A stretch of DNA of 64,000 nucleotides from Sva-07 sp963829585 (GTDB lineage: Bacteria; Actinomycetota; Acidimicrobiia; Acidimicrobiales; Ilumatobacteraceae), in assembly GCA_963829585.1 (NCBI GenBank), contig CAWHJD010000021.1:62001-126000 (forward strand), in the 5' to 3' direction. The translations under genes and the position numbers were made by a program. Below, in pieces: positions 41,402-51,996 of this stretch. Within the stretch, counting starts at the first letter, position 1; every line of letters starts with the position of its first letter. A model generated the notes under the pieces. That model was not told where the DNA came from. It worked only from the letters and a program-made list of their open reading frames with translations, and made no database searches.

Positions 41402-44400
41402 GCCGGTTCGACGGCGGCGTCATCCGACGGGCGCAGCGCCACGGCCGCCAGTCCTGACATCACCCGGCGCCATCCCGGTCCCAGATGCCCCGCCTCGAAC
41501 TCGGCCTGCTCGACCAGCGCCTGCGATGCCGCCGCCACCAGCGAACGCGCCACCACGTCGCCGGCTTCCCGGGCGGTCACATCGGCTCGCACCAGACGCT
41601 CGCGGGCAGCATCGCGCTCACCCATCATGATCTCGCCGGCAGCAGCTGCCACGTCGGCCACCACACGGTCGAGATAGGTCGACGACCCCTCGCCGAGGAG
41701 CGCAGCACTCTCGATCGCACCGGTCGCGTCACCGACCAACGCCAACGCCAGCGCCGAGACCGACGATGCGTACGCCGACTTTCCGTCGACCTCGTGGAGA
41801 TGGCCCAGCGCGTCCTCGGGGCGCCCCGCCTGACACAGCGCCAGCGCAAGGGTGACCCGCGACTCCGAGACATCCGAGCCCATCGTCACGCCGCGCTCCA
41901 ACGCCAACTCTGCGATGACGACAGCTCGCCCCCCCAAGCCCATGTGCACCGCGACGCCGGCAGCAGTCATCGCCGGGAACGAGAGATCGCCGAACGACTC
42001 GCTGATCGCCAACACCTCTTCCATGCCACGCTCGGCTTCCTGCACCCGACCCAGCGCGACGAGTGAACGCAGCCTCGGACCCATCGCCTGGATCGTCCCG
42101 AACCGGTCGCCGATCTGGCGGAAGGCGTGGAGCGCCTTGCGTGACAGTTCCTCGGCCTCGCTGAAGCGCGTGGTCCACAGACGGATGGACGCGACGAGCG
42201 AGTCCATCATCGCCGGCGCCCACGGGTCGCCGAGAGCGGCCGATTCCGTTCGTACCTGCGTCGCCAGGGCTTCCGCTTCCTCGAAGCGGCCCTGATAGAA
42301 GCGAACGTAGGCAAGGAGGCCCGACGCCCAACTCAGGCCGGCACCGTCGCCCAACAGGTCGAACTCCTGGGCGGCGGTGAGCAGGCGACGTTCGGCCAGA
42401 TCGGTGTCGCCCGACAGGAACGCGACCCACGCCTGATGCTGGCGCACCCAGGCCATCCCACGACGGTCGCCCAGCTGCTCCGACAGGCCCTCGGCCTCGC
42501 CGAGCAGCCAGTCGGCATCCTGCAACGAGCCGCCGAACACCTCGGCCAGTCCGCGCTCGCGCAGCGATGCTGCCAGCTCGATGTCGTCACCGAGCTCACG
42601 GAAGATGTCGACGCTGGCGCCCAGCTCCCGGCGCGCCGCAGGGAGATCGCCTTCGCGTTGGTGCAAGATGCCGAGCAGACGCCGAGCCTTCGCCTCGTGG
42701 GGACGATCGCCTGCCGCCAACGACGCCTCCAGCGCATCGAGTGCGTCGGCGCGTGCCGGCTCGACCACTCGCCGCTCGACCTGTGCGAGCGACCGGAGGA
42801 GCAACAGGTCGCGAGCGAGGTCGGCATCCGCGACGCCGAGATCGAGTGCGCGGGTCGCGTGACGTCGCGCCTGGTTGAACGCGCCCACGTCGATCGACCG
42901 TTGCGCCGCATCGCGCAACAGGGCGACCGCTTGCTCGGTGATGTTCGGCGCCACCCCCGGAACCGGGCCGATCTCGGCAACGAGTTCGGCGGCGCACGCT
43001 GCGTGGTGGGCGATCTGATCCTTGGGAATCACCGGGGAGTGCGCCATCACCGATGCCGTCCCGGCGTGGCGCTGCGCTCTGACGAGCTTGGTGAGCGTCT
43101 GGTACGCCACCTCACGCACCACGTCGCTGCGGAAGCGCCAGCTGCTGCCGTCGAGCTCGATCAGCCCGTCATCGTCGAGAGTTTCCAGGTCGTGCTCGTC
43201 GAACTCCTGGTGCATCTCCGCCGCGAACTTCGCCAATGCATCGATCGGACCGCTGGTGCCGAGCACAGCGGCATTGTCGAGGATCAATCGTTGCGGCCCC
43301 GGGAGCCGGTCCAGGCGAGCCGCGATCAGTGCTCGCAGCGAACCCGGCAATGCCGTGCTCGTCGGATGCGCCTTGGCCAACTCGGCGAGTTCGGTCAGAA
43401 ACAGCGGATTGCCGCCGCTGCGCTCGTACAGCTGGTCGATCAGCGTATCCGAGGCCCCTTCGCCGACGACCGCCGTCACCAACCGCGCAGCCTCACCGCG
43501 CTCGAGCGGATCCAACGGCATTCTCACCGTGATCGGATGGTCGACCGCCGGGGGCCATTCGAGATCGGCGTCGTCGCGTTGCGCCGTGATGATCAACAGC
43601 GGCCGGTCGGCGAGCGAGCGCGCGATCCGATGGAGCAGATCGATGATCAGAACGTCGGCCCACTGCAGGTCGTCGATCCACAACACCACCGGACCGCCTG
43701 CCGTGCGTCGGCGAATGCCGTCGACGATGTACGTGAACAGCGCCTCGCGCGACTGGGCAGGCGGAACGCGGTCGAGGTCGGAGGGGTACCCCATGAGGTG
43801 CAAGGTGCCCTCGACGAAGCGATCCAACTGCGAATCGGTCGACTCGAAACCGTAGAGCTCGACGGCCTTGCTGCGCAGCAACTCCCTGAGTTGATCGGGC
43901 GGAACCCCGACCGCCAGGTCGAGACGACGAAACAGGGCGGTGGCGATCGGAGACCACACGTTGTTCTCGCCGTACGGGGCGCACACACCGGCGAACACCG
44001 TGACATTGCGGCTCGGGAAGTCAGCGAGCGCCTCGCTCACCAGCCGGGTCTTGCCGCAACCCGCTTCACCGCTGACGGAGACGACAGCACTGCGGCCACC
44101 CGCCACCATCGCCATCACGGACGCCAGCAATTCGCGCTGGGTGGCCCGGCCGACGAACGGCCGATCGGGTCGCGTGACGACGCTGGGCAGTCGCCGTTGT
44201 CGCCCGACCACCCGCCACACGCGCTCGGTCTGCGATCGGCCACGCACGTCGACCTCGTCGACCAGTTCGCGCACGATCTCGTCCGAGGCCAGCACCGAGG
44301 TCGAGTCGCCGATGAAGGTCCCGTTCGGCGGCGCCAGCGTCTGCAGACGCGCGGCCACGTTGACCACGTCGCCCATCGCCGTGTAGTCGGCGGTCCCCGA

Positions 44401-44837
44401 CACCGACCCGACGACGACTTCGCCGGTGTTGATCCCGATGCGCAGCTGGAGCGGACGGTCGAGGTCGACCTGGTCGTGCACGAACCGACTCAGCGACTCG
44501 TGCATCTGCAACGCCGCACGGATCGCCCGGTCCGCGTCGTCCTCGTGGGCGACGGGTGCACCGAACAGCGCGATGATGCCGTCTCCGAGCACCTTGTCGA
44601 CGCGCCCCCGAAGGAATTGATGTCGGTGATCAACCGTTCGAACGCGGCATCGATCAGCCGCTTCACCCGTTCGGGATCGAGATGTTCCGACAACGCGCTG
44701 TAACCGACCAGGTCTGCGAACACGACCGTCACGACGCGACGTTCCTCGACCGCGACCGACAGGACCTCCTGACCGCACGACGGACAGAATCGTGCCTGGT
44801 CCGGAAGTGTGAGCAGGCACGAGGCGCACGAGGCCAT
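41398..44837 (-). CDS. Class III adenylate/guanylate cyclase fused to AAA ATPase and TPR region (frameshifted)
   Basis: From ATG 44837 the N-terminus is a zinc ribbon (CASCLLTLPDQARFCPSCGQ), then a class III cyclase domain (VVTVVFADLVGYSALSEHL, GDGIIALFGAPVAHEDDAD, YTAMGDVVNVAARLQ). An AAA ATPase follows with Walker A GEAGCGKT and Walker B-like VVLWIDDLQWAD, and then about 600 residues of TPR-like helices. The frame breaks after INSFGG in a run of Gs (44608-44612). Restoring one G joins the domains into about 1,146 aa. Such proteins are signal-dependent regulators, common in actinobacteria. The single homopolymer break may be a sequencing error. It overlaps the nucleotidyltransferase gene downstream. 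Confidence 0.85.
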
Positions 44838-44975
44838 CACGCCGTGATCGTACGGCACGTCCGCCCCCGCACGGACCACCGCAGCATCGCGTGACCGCGT
44901 GCAGGCCGCCACCATCGACGATGATCTGCCCGACGGCGGATGTTCCTGCGTCCCCACGGCGGTAGACCTGAGGCC

Positions 44976-45761
44976 ATGTCCACGCCAGTCCCGCCAGCAC
45001 CACCCGCTCCTCCGGCTCCTGCTGTTGTCGCCCCCGGTGGCACCGCTGCTGCCGGAGCCATCGACGCTCGCAAGACCTACGGCATCGGCGACGCGCAGGT
45101 GCATGCGCTCGACGGCGTCAGCGTCTCGTTCGAGCAGGGAAAGTTCAGTGCCATCATGGGCCCATCAGGCTCCGGTAAGTCGACCCTCCTGCACTGCCTC
45201 GCCGGTCTCGACACCCTCACCTCCGGCGCCACGTTCATCGGTGACACGTACCTGGCGTCGCTCGACGACAAGGCCCTCACGGAACTCCGTCGCACCCAGG
45301 TGGGCTTCATCTTCCAGGCGTTCAACCTGATCCCCACGCTGACCGCCGACGAGAACATCCGACTGCCGATGATGCTCGGTGGGGAGACGGGTGACCTGGA
45401 GTGGATCGACCACGTGATCGCCACCGTCGACCTCGCAGACCGCCTCGAACACCGGCCCAGCGAGCTGTCGGGCGGCCAGCAACAGCGTGTCGCCGTTGCC
45501 CGAGCGCTGGCGTCACGACCTCAGATCATCTTCGCCGACGAACCGACAGGGAACCTCGACTCGGTGACCGGCACGGAGATCCTGTCGTTCATGCGCACCG
45601 CCGTGCGCGACTTCGGCCAGACGATCGTGATGGTCACCCACGACCCGGTTGCCGCGTCCTACGCCGACCGAGTGGTCTTCGTCGGCGACGGCAAGCTCAC
45701 CGGGGAACTGATCGACCCGACGACCGATCAGGTCATCGACCACCTGCGCAGAGCGGTCTGA
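44976..45761 (+). CDS. ABC transporter ATP-binding protein (MacB/LolD type)
   Basis: The 261-aa ATPase has Walker A GPSGSGKS, Q-loop FIFQAFNLIPTL, signature LSGGQQQRV, Walker B IIFADEP and the switch His in MVTHDP. A proline-alanine-rich leader of about 25 residues precedes the domain. It drives the FtsX-like permease encoded two bases downstream. The pair probably exports or extracts a lipoprotein or peptide. ATG 44976 is in-frame with the conserved start. Confidence 0.92.
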   Translation: MSTPVPPAPPAPPAPAVVAPGGTAAAGAIDARKTYGIGDAQVHALDGVSVSFEQGKFSAIMGPSGSGKSTLLHCLAGLDTLTSGATFIGDTYLASLDDKALTELRRTQVGFIFQAFNLIPTLTADENIRLPMMLGGETGDLEWIDHVIATVDLADRLEHRPSELSGGQQQRVAVARALASRPQIIFADEPTGNLDSVTGTEILSFMRTAVRDFGQTIVMVTHDPVAASYADRVVFVGDGKLTGELIDPTTDQVIDHLRRAV

Positions 45762-45762
45762 C

Positions 45763-48303
45763 ATGGGTGCCGGATCCCTGATCGCTCGAAGGAGCATCCG
45801 CGCCCGGTGGGGCCGGACCCTCGCCATCGCGTTCGCGATCACGGCGAGCGTGTCGTTCGTGGTCGGTTCGTTCGTCCTCGCCGACAGCCTGCGCGCGACG
45901 TTCGAGAACCTGTTCCAGGAACTCAACGAGAACGTCGATCTCGAGGTCCGCGCGGCACAGACGTTCCAGACCGACGATGCCCGCGATCCCATCGACGTCA
46001 CGATCGCCGACTCGATCCGCGCTGTCGACGGTGTGGCGGTCGTCGAGCCGGTACTGCAGAGGTTCGCGCAGCTCCTCGACGCCGACGGCGACGCCATCAT
46101 GCCGGCCGGGGGCCCGACGTTCGGAGTGTCGTGGGAGGGCGACGACGGCATCCAGGGCGTGACGATCAAGGAGGGGCGCCCCCCGTCCGGACCCGACGAG
46201 CTCGCCATCGACAAGGCGACCGCCGACATGGAGGGATTCGAGATCGGCGACACGGTGCGATACCTCACCGACGTCGGCACGTTCGAGGGGACGATCACCG
46301 CAACGGTCGGTCTCGGGAGCGCCGACAGCTTCGGCGGAGCTCAGCTGACGGCACTCGATCTCCAGACTGCACTCGTGAACTTCGGCGCCGAGGGCAAGGT
46401 CGATGCCATCGACATCCGGGTCGCCGACGGCGCGGACGTGCCGACGGTGCAGCGCGAGATCGAACAGATCCTGCCCCCACAGACCGAGGTCGTCACGGGT
46501 GAAGAAGTCGCACAGGAGACCGCCGACCAGGTCAACCAGTTCGTCGACGTGTTCGGTACCGGCCTGCTGATCTTCGCGTTCATCACGGCGTTCGTGAGCG
46601 CCTTCATCATCAACAACGTCTTCCAGATCACGATCGGCCAGCGGCTCCGCGAACTGGCCCTCCTGCGTGCGGTCGGCGCATCCGGTCGCCAGGTGCGCCG
46701 CATGATCACACTCGAGGCCTTCGGCCTCGGTGTCGTCTCGACCGTGCTCGGCGTCTTCGGCGGCCTCCTGGTGGCACGCGGTCTCATCGCTGCGTTCGAT
46801 GCCGCGGGTGCCGGCTTCCCCGACACGGCGACCGTGTTGGGCCCCCGTACCCTCGTCGTGGCCGCACTGGTCGGAATCGGCATCACGATGGCGTCGGTCA
46901 TCGTGCCGTCACGACGCGCCTCACGGATCCCACCCGTGGCCGCACTGCGTCCCGAGCTGGGATTCGTGGCGATGCGTACCCGTCGCCTCGTCGCCGGAGT
47001 GATCACCACCCTCGTCGGTGTCACGCTGTTCGTGGTGGGGCTGTTCGTCCAGCCCGGTGGCACGACCGGCCTCGTCGTCCTCGCGGGCGGTGGGGCCCTC
47101 CTGCTGTTCCTCGGGGTCGCCAGCCTGTCGTCGACCATCGCCACCCCGGTGACGAGGGTGATCGGCTGGCCGATCGAGAAGTGGTTCAAGGTGCCCGGTG
47201 CGCTCGCCCGTCAGAACGTGGCCCGCGCTCCGCGGCGAACCTCGTCGAGCGCGTCGGCACTGATGATCGGTGTGGCGCTCGTCAGCAGCACGGCGGTCTT
47301 CGCCTCGTCGCTGCGAGCAAGCCTCGTCGACACGCTCGAGAACGCCATCTCCGCGGACTACATCGTCACCGACGAGAGCTTCCAGGGCCTGTCGCCGGTC
47401 GTCAGCGAAACGCTGGCCGCGGTGCCCGAACTGGATGCGGTCACCCCGATCCGCGGCATCACCGGTCAGGTCGACGGCGAGACCAAGAACTTCGGTGCGG
47501 TCGACCCGGTGGCATTCGACAAGCTCGTCGATCCGGATCTGATCGACGGCACCATCGCCGAGCTCGGGCCGAACGAACTCCTCCTCCAGCAGGACCCTGC
47601 GAACGACCTGGGTGTCACCGTCGGCTCGACCGTCGACGTCACGTTCCAGAACGGGGTGCAGGAGACGCTGACGGTGGCCGGCATCTACGGCGACGCAACA
47701 TTCGGCAACTGGTTGATCGGTCTCGACACCCTGGCCGAGGTGAGCGACGCGCCGGCACGGGATTTCTTCGTGATCGCCAAACTGGCCGACGGCGTCGACC
47801 CGGCGACCGGCGACGCTGCCGTCGAGGCCGCGATGGAGCAGTTCCCACAGGCGAACGTGCAGACCAACGCCGAGTTCCTCGATGCACAGGAAGCACAGAT
47901 CAACCAGCTCCTGCTGATCATCACGCTGCTGCTGGCGTTCGCGATCCTCATCGCGATCCTCGGCATCTCGATCACCCTGGCACTCGGCGTGTTCGAGCGG
48001 ACCCGTGAGATCGGGCTGCTGCGCGCCGTCGGAATGAACAAACGCCAGACGCGACGGTCCGTGCGGTGGGAGGCGGTGATCGTCTCGACCTTCGGTGCGA
48101 CCGTCGGCATCGTCGTGGGCACGTTCCTCGGCGTGGTCCTGTCGCTGGCCGTCCCGAACGACGTGATCAGCAAGCTGGCGTTCAACCCGACGATCATCGT
48201 CGTCATCCTCGTCGGCGCGGTCATCGCGGGGTTGTTCGCAGCGCTCTACCCCTCGTACAAGGCCTCCAACATGAACGTCCTCGAAGCCATCGCCACCGAA
48301 TAG
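45763..48303 (+). CDS. FtsX-like ABC permease with two FtsX domains
   Basis: The 846-aa permease has an N-terminal span and a large extracytoplasmic MacB-core region. A first FtsX block follows (FITAFVSAFIINNVFQITIGQRLRELALLRAVGASGRQVRRMI), then more spans, a second extracellular domain (SADYIVTDESFQGLSP) and a second FtsX block (LGISITLALGVFERTREIGLLRAVGMNKRQTRRSVRWEA). Both coupling motifs (ALLRAVGAS and GLLRAVGMN) are present, so a single chain provides the full membrane unit. It starts two bases after the ATPase stop. Confidence 0.92.
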   Translation: MGAGSLIARRSIRARWGRTLAIAFAITASVSFVVGSFVLADSLRATFENLFQELNENVDLEVRAAQTFQTDDARDPIDVTIADSIRAVDGVAVVEPVLQRFAQLLDADGDAIMPAGGPTFGVSWEGDDGIQGVTIKEGRPPSGPDELAIDKATADMEGFEIGDTVRYLTDVGTFEGTITATVGLGSADSFGGAQLTALDLQTALVNFGAEGKVDAIDIRVADGADVPTVQREIEQILPPQTEVVTGEEVAQETADQVNQFVDVFGTGLLIFAFITAFVSAFIINNVFQITIGQRLRELALLRAVGASGRQVRRMITLEAFGLGVVSTVLGVFGGLLVARGLIAAFDAAGAGFPDTATVLGPRTLVVAALVGIGITMASVIVPSRRASRIPPVAALRPELGFVAMRTRRLVAGVITTLVGVTLFVVGLFVQPGGTTGLVVLAGGGALLLFLGVASLSSTIATPVTRVIGWPIEKWFKVPGALARQNVARAPRRTSSSASALMIGVALVSSTAVFASSLRASLVDTLENAISADYIVTDESFQGLSPVVSETLAAVPELDAVTPIRGITGQVDGETKNFGAVDPVAFDKLVDPDLIDGTIAELGPNELLLQQDPANDLGVTVGSTVDVTFQNGVQETLTVAGIYGDATFGNWLIGLDTLAEVSDAPARDFFVIAKLADGVDPATGDAAVEAAMEQFPQANVQTNAEFLDAQEAQINQLLLIITLLLAFAILIAILGISITLALGVFERTREIGLLRAVGMNKRQTRRSVRWEAVIVSTFGATVGIVVGTFLGVVLSLAVPNDVISKLAFNPTIIVVILVGAVIAGLFAALYPSYKASNMNVLEAIATE

Positions 48304-48352
48304 CCCGCGCACGAATGTGTCCGGCACATCGTGGACGGGCTACAACGGGGCG

Positions 48353-48754
48353 ATGGCCCTCGACCCGACCGACCTGTCCGACGAGGTCCTGACGTTCCTG
48401 CGTGAATACCACCTGGCGACGCTGACGACGCTCCGCGAGGACCTCTCTCCGCATGTCGTCGCCGTCGGATTCAGCTACGACGTCGATGCGCGAGTGGCGC
48501 GCGTGATCACGTGGGCCGGATCGCAGAAGGCCCGCAATGCCGAGCGCATGCAGGCCGCCGGCCGGCGGGCGGCCGTGTGCCAGGTCGATGGTGGACGGTG
48601 GCTGAGCCTCGAGGGCCCGGTGCGACTCGTCACGGATCCGCACGGCGTACGCGCCGGCGTCGAGGGATACGCCGCGAGGTACCGCGAGCCGAAGGTACAC
48701 GACGACCGGGTGGTCATCGAGATCGCGGTCGAGCGCATGCTCGGCCGTGGATAG
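48353..48754 (+). CDS. PPOX-class F420/FMN-dependent split-barrel protein
   Basis: The 133-aa protein has FLREYHLATLTTLREDLSPHVVAVGFSYD, AGSQKARNAERMQAAGRRAAVCQVDGGRWLSLEGPV and HDDRVVIEIAVERMLG, the order seen in F420-binding pyridoxamine-phosphate-oxidase-like proteins. It probably binds F420 or FMN; the reductase substrate is unknown. It follows the ABC permease after 49 bp. Confidence 0.85.
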   Translation: MALDPTDLSDEVLTFLREYHLATLTTLREDLSPHVVAVGFSYDVDARVARVITWAGSQKARNAERMQAAGRRAAVCQVDGGRWLSLEGPVRLVTDPHGVRAGVEGYAARYREPKVHDDRVVIEIAVERMLGRG

Positions 48755-48757
48755 CCG

Positions 48758-49645
48758 TCAGCCGGCGTCGCGGTTCCAGGGGAGCTCGGCGAGCCAGCGC
48801 TGAGCAGCGGGGTGCGGGTCCATCGGGGTGTCGTCGCTCGACGGTTCGAGCTTCGGATCGAGGTGTGTCTGGCAACCCGGGCACCAGTACAGAACCCGGT
48901 TGTGCTCGCCCATTCGGCGACACTCCACCGTTCCGCCACAGCGCCCGCAACGTTGCCCGTTTCGGCCGTACACGGCGAGGCCGCCCTTCGCCCCTGCCGA
49001 GGTCACCCGCTTGGCGTGATGCAGGTTCGAGCGCAACATCGTGGCTGCCGTGTTGACCAGCCGGATCGCGTCGTGTTCGCTGATCGAGCCGACTCTGGCG
49101 TACGGGCTCAGCCCGGTCGCCCAGAGCACTTCGCAGCGATAGACGTTGCCGATGCCGCACATCACCCGCTGGTCGAGCAGTACCTCACCCAGGCGGGCCG
49201 ACGGGTCGGGATAGGTGAGCAGCAGGTTCACGACGGCACCGAGATCGGTGTCGGCCGCGCAGAGGTCAGGTCCCAATCGACCCATTCCGGGATGGCGTCG
49301 CTTGTCGATGTGCCGATAGGTCTCGACGGTCGGCGCATTGAAGCAGACGGCCACCCAGTCGGTGACCTCGATCGCCGCCCGCATCTGCGTGTACGGACGC
49401 CGCCAACGATCACCGGCGCGATACAGGTGCCACGAGCCGGTCATCCGCATGTGGGTGTCGAGCACCAGCCCGTCGTCCCACTCGATCATCAGATGCTTGC
49501 CGTGACTCTCGACGGTCTCGATGATCCGGCCTGCTCGTGGCGCCGGACCGATGAGACGAGGCGCATCGAACCGCACCATCGCCTTGCCGGCCAGCGCGGT
49601 ACGCATGGCGCTGGCCGATCGGTGGATCGTGTCGCCTTCGGGCAT
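48758..49645 (-). CDS. nei: Endonuclease VIII-type DNA glycosylase (Nei2-like)
   Basis: The 295-aa glycosylase starts PEGDTIHRSASAM, so Pro2 is the catalytic nucleophile and Glu3 the general acid. It has the H2TH domain (GEVLLDQRVMCGIGNVYRCEVLWATGLSP) and a C-terminal zinc finger (CGRCGGTVECRR, WCPGCQTH). The length and PEGDTIHR motif fit the actinobacterial Nei2 branch. It removes oxidised pyrimidines and nicks the strand. ATG 49645 puts the catalytic proline at position 2 and so decides the start. Confidence 0.93.
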   Translation of the reverse strand: MPEGDTIHRSASAMRTALAGKAMVRFDAPRLIGPAPRAGRIIETVESHGKHLMIEWDDGLVLDTHMRMTGSWHLYRAGDRWRRPYTQMRAAIEVTDWVAVCFNAPTVETYRHIDKRRHPGMGRLGPDLCAADTDLGAVVNLLLTYPDPSARLGEVLLDQRVMCGIGNVYRCEVLWATGLSPYARVGSISEHDAIRLVNTAATMLRSNLHHAKRVTSAGAKGGLAVYGRNGQRCGRCGGTVECRRMGEHNRVLYWCPGCQTHLDPKLEPSSDDTPMDPHPAAQRWLAELPWNRDAG

Positions 49646-49720
49646 CGGACATACATGGTACGCCCTGCACCCGGGTCGGTCACGGGATGCTCGACCCGTC
49701 GGACTTAGCCTGGCACGACG

Positions 49721-50446
49721 ATGCCAGCCGACCTTCCGAGCACCCGAACCGAACCGCTGATCGGCGACGCCCTCCGACACGCCGTGCCGCTGTTCATTCC
49801 GGCGATCCCGTTCGCCCTCGTGCTCGGCGTGGCGATCACCGAATCGGCGATGCCCACCGCTGTGGCCTGGTCGACCAACCTCTTCCTCTTCGCCGGCGCT
49901 TCGCAACTCGCCACCGTGAGCCTGGCCGCCACCGCCACGTGGGTGACGCTCGTGGCCACCGCTGCCGTCATCAACCTGCGCCACGTGATGTACAGCGCGG
50001 CCCTCTCGCCACGATTCAACGACCAGCCGAAATGGTTCCGATGGATCGGTCCGTTCTTCCTGATCGACCAGCTGTTCGCGTTGTCCAGCGTGCGCGTCGA
50101 GCTGTCGTCGCGGGACTGGCGGCACTTCTACCTCACCGCCGGAATCTTCTATTTCGTCTCGTGGACGCTGACGGTCACCCTCGGCATGCTCGTCGGATCG
50201 GCGATTCCGACGGAGTGGCGACTCGACGTTGCACCGGCGATCATGTTCTCCGGGCTGGTCGTCCTCGGCCTCACGAACCGACCTGGCATCGTGGCGGCGA
50301 TCACCGGTGCAGGGGTCTGCCTGCTCGCACTCGACGCCCCCAACAACGGCGGCATCCTCGTCGGAGCGATCAGCGGGGTTGCCGCGGGGTATCTCGCCGA
50401 CGTCCTGCAGAGCCGCCGGGTCGCCGAACGGGCGGCAGCGTCGTGA
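49721..50446 (+). CDS. azlC: AzlC family branched-chain amino acid exporter subunit
   Basis: This 241-aa polytopic protein has VPLFIPAIPFALVLGVAITES, LFLFAGASQLATVSLAA and NLRHVMYSAALSPRF, the conserved AzlC segments. It forms the large subunit of an AzlCD exporter that moves branched-chain or related amino acids out of the cell. Its stop codon overlaps the GTG of azlD. Confidence 0.93.
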   Translation: MPADLPSTRTEPLIGDALRHAVPLFIPAIPFALVLGVAITESAMPTAVAWSTNLFLFAGASQLATVSLAATATWVTLVATAAVINLRHVMYSAALSPRFNDQPKWFRWIGPFFLIDQLFALSSVRVELSSRDWRHFYLTAGIFYFVSWTLTVTLGMLVGSAIPTEWRLDVAPAIMFSGLVVLGLTNRPGIVAAITGAGVCLLALDAPNNGGILVGAISGVAAGYLADVLQSRRVAERAAAS

Positions 50447-50760
50447 GCATCGCAGCCGCACTGTCGGCCGTGCTCGCGATCGGACTCATCACGTACACCT
50501 CACGTGCCGGTCTCATCGTGTTCCTCGCCGATCGTCCGCTCCCGGCGAACGTCACCAGAGCACTGCGCTACGTGGGCCCCGCGGTCCTCTCCGCCCTCAC
50601 GGTCAACCTGATAGCGGGCGGCAAGGGCGCGAGTGGGGTCGAGGCCGCGGAGGTCGCCGCGATCGCGGTTGCCATCGTCGTCGCCTCGTTCACCCGCAAC
50701 CTGATCGCGGCCCTCGGTGCCGGCATGCTCACCCTCTGGGTGATCGGGTCGGTCATCTGA
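50443..50760 (+). CDS. azlD: AzlD family exporter small subunit
   Basis: This 105-aa protein with about four membrane spans (AALSAVLAIGLITYTSR, TRALRYVGPAVLSALTVNLI, AALGAGMLTLWVIGSVI) is of the size and pattern of AzlD. GTG 50443 overlaps the stop of azlC (GTGA), so the two are translationally coupled and form one transporter. Confidence 0.92.
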   Translation: MSIAAALSAVLAIGLITYTSRAGLIVFLADRPLPANVTRALRYVGPAVLSALTVNLIAGGKGASGVEAAEVAAIAVAIVVASFTRNLIAALGAGMLTLWVIGSVI

Positions 50761-50776
50761 GGGGCACCAGCGAGCG

Positions 50777-51328
50777 TCAGGGCAACTTGCCGACGTGGGC
50801 GAGGGCGAGACGGATCAGCCGGTCGTGTCCGCTGGTCATCTGGGCGATGACCTCGTCGCTGACGGCCTCCTCGGGCGTGAACCAGGAGAGGTCGAGGGCC
50901 TTCTGCGTCGGTTCGCAGTCTCCCTCCACCGGCACGACGTAGGCCAGGCTCACCGCGTGGTGGCGCGGGTCGTAGAAGCCCGAACGCTGGGGGTTGGGGA
51001 AGTACTCCACGACGGTGAACGGGGTCGGATTGGCGGGTACCCGCGGCAGCGCCATCGGGCCCAGATCCTTCTCGCAATGTCGCATCAGCGCCTCACGTAC
51101 ACGCTCGCCGAACAGCACGCGACCCGTGACCACCATGCGGCTGATGGATCCATCGGAGGCAACACGGAGCAGCAGGCCGACCTCGGTCACGTTGCCCAGC
51201 GAATCGACCCGTACCGGCACCGCATCGACGTACACGATCGGCACGTTGGCTCGTACCAGCTCGAGGTCCTCCGGCGACAGCCAGCCGGTCGCGGTCTGGG
51301 TGGAGGAGCCTTCGTCGATGTCAGTCAC
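50777..51328 (-). CDS. DUF4916 / NUDIX-like protein
   Basis: The 183-aa protein has GWLSPEDLELVRANVPIVYVDAVPVR, LLRVASDGSISRMVVTGRVLFGERVREALMRH and TVVEYFPNPQRSGFYDPRHHAVSLAYVVPVEG, matching the actinobacterial DUF4916 family. The glycine-rich and REAL-type elements recall a NUDIX fold, but the full NUDIX box is not clear. Its function is unknown. GTG 51328 is the start. Confidence 0.8.
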   Translation of the reverse strand: MTDIDEGSSTQTATGWLSPEDLELVRANVPIVYVDAVPVRVDSLGNVTEVGLLLRVASDGSISRMVVTGRVLFGERVREALMRHCEKDLGPMALPRVPANPTPFTVVEYFPNPQRSGFYDPRHHAVSLAYVVPVEGDCEPTQKALDLSWFTPEEAVSDEVIAQMTSGHDRLIRLALAHVGKLP

Positions 51329-51427
51329 AGCGTCGATGATTCCACGCGACGCACTGCTGGCACCACATTCCCCGGCCCGGTGCGGCAGTGGCACCGGGCA
51401 CATGCACACTCCACGGACACTGAGAAG

Positions 51428-51988
51428 ATGGAGAACATGCACGACGACGCCACACGCTGGGATGACCGTTACCGATCGGCGCCGCCTCCTGGCCCACTCG
51501 CCCCCGAGGCAGTGGACGCACGGCCCGAACTCCTCGGACTCCTGCCCGACACCGGTGTCGCGATCGACATCGCGTGCGGCCTCGGCAGCCAGTCGCTGTG
51601 GCTCGCGCAGCGCGGGCTGAAGGTCGTTGCACTGGACGTGTCGCCGATCGCGATCGACGTGCTCAGGGCAGCAGCCGATGCGGCCGGACTCGCGGACCGG
51701 ATCGACGCACGAGTCACCGACCTCGACATCGGCCTTCCTGCCGATCCACCCACAGCGGACCTGATCGTCTGCCAACGATTCCGCCAGCCGTCGATCTATG
51801 CGCAGATCGCCGATCGACTCGTCGTGGGCGGCATTGCCATCGTCACGGTCCTGTCCGAGGTGGGCGCCGTCTCACCGGGTCCGTTCCACGCCCCACCGGG
51901 TGAACTCGCCGCGGCATTCGACGCGTTGGACATCCTCGCCGCGAGCGAGGGCGAGGGCGTGGCGACGATCGTGGCCCGTCGGCGCTGA
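51428..51988 (+). CDS. Class I SAM-dependent methyltransferase (small)
   Basis: The 186-aa protein has WDDRYRSAPPPGPLAPEAV at the N-terminus, AIDIACGLGSQSLWLAQRGLKVVALDVSPIAI (motif I and the acidic strand) and DLIVCQRFRQPSIYAQI. This pattern is shared by TehB/thiopurine-type small methyltransferases. ATG 51428 or 51437 could be used; the latter has GGAG three bases before it. The substrate is unknown. Confidence 0.85.
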   Translation: MENMHDDATRWDDRYRSAPPPGPLAPEAVDARPELLGLLPDTGVAIDIACGLGSQSLWLAQRGLKVVALDVSPIAIDVLRAAADAAGLADRIDARVTDLDIGLPADPPTADLIVCQRFRQPSIYAQIADRLVVGGIAIVTVLSEVGAVSPGPFHAPPGELAAAFDALDILAASEGEGVATIVARRR

Positions 51989-51996
51989 GTGCCCGT

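Noticed and set aside
42436..44703. A 755-codon plus-strand frame antisense to the cyclase-ATPase gene
   Set aside because: It is a shadow of the real gene; the real strand has cyclase, Walker and TPR motifs and this one has none.
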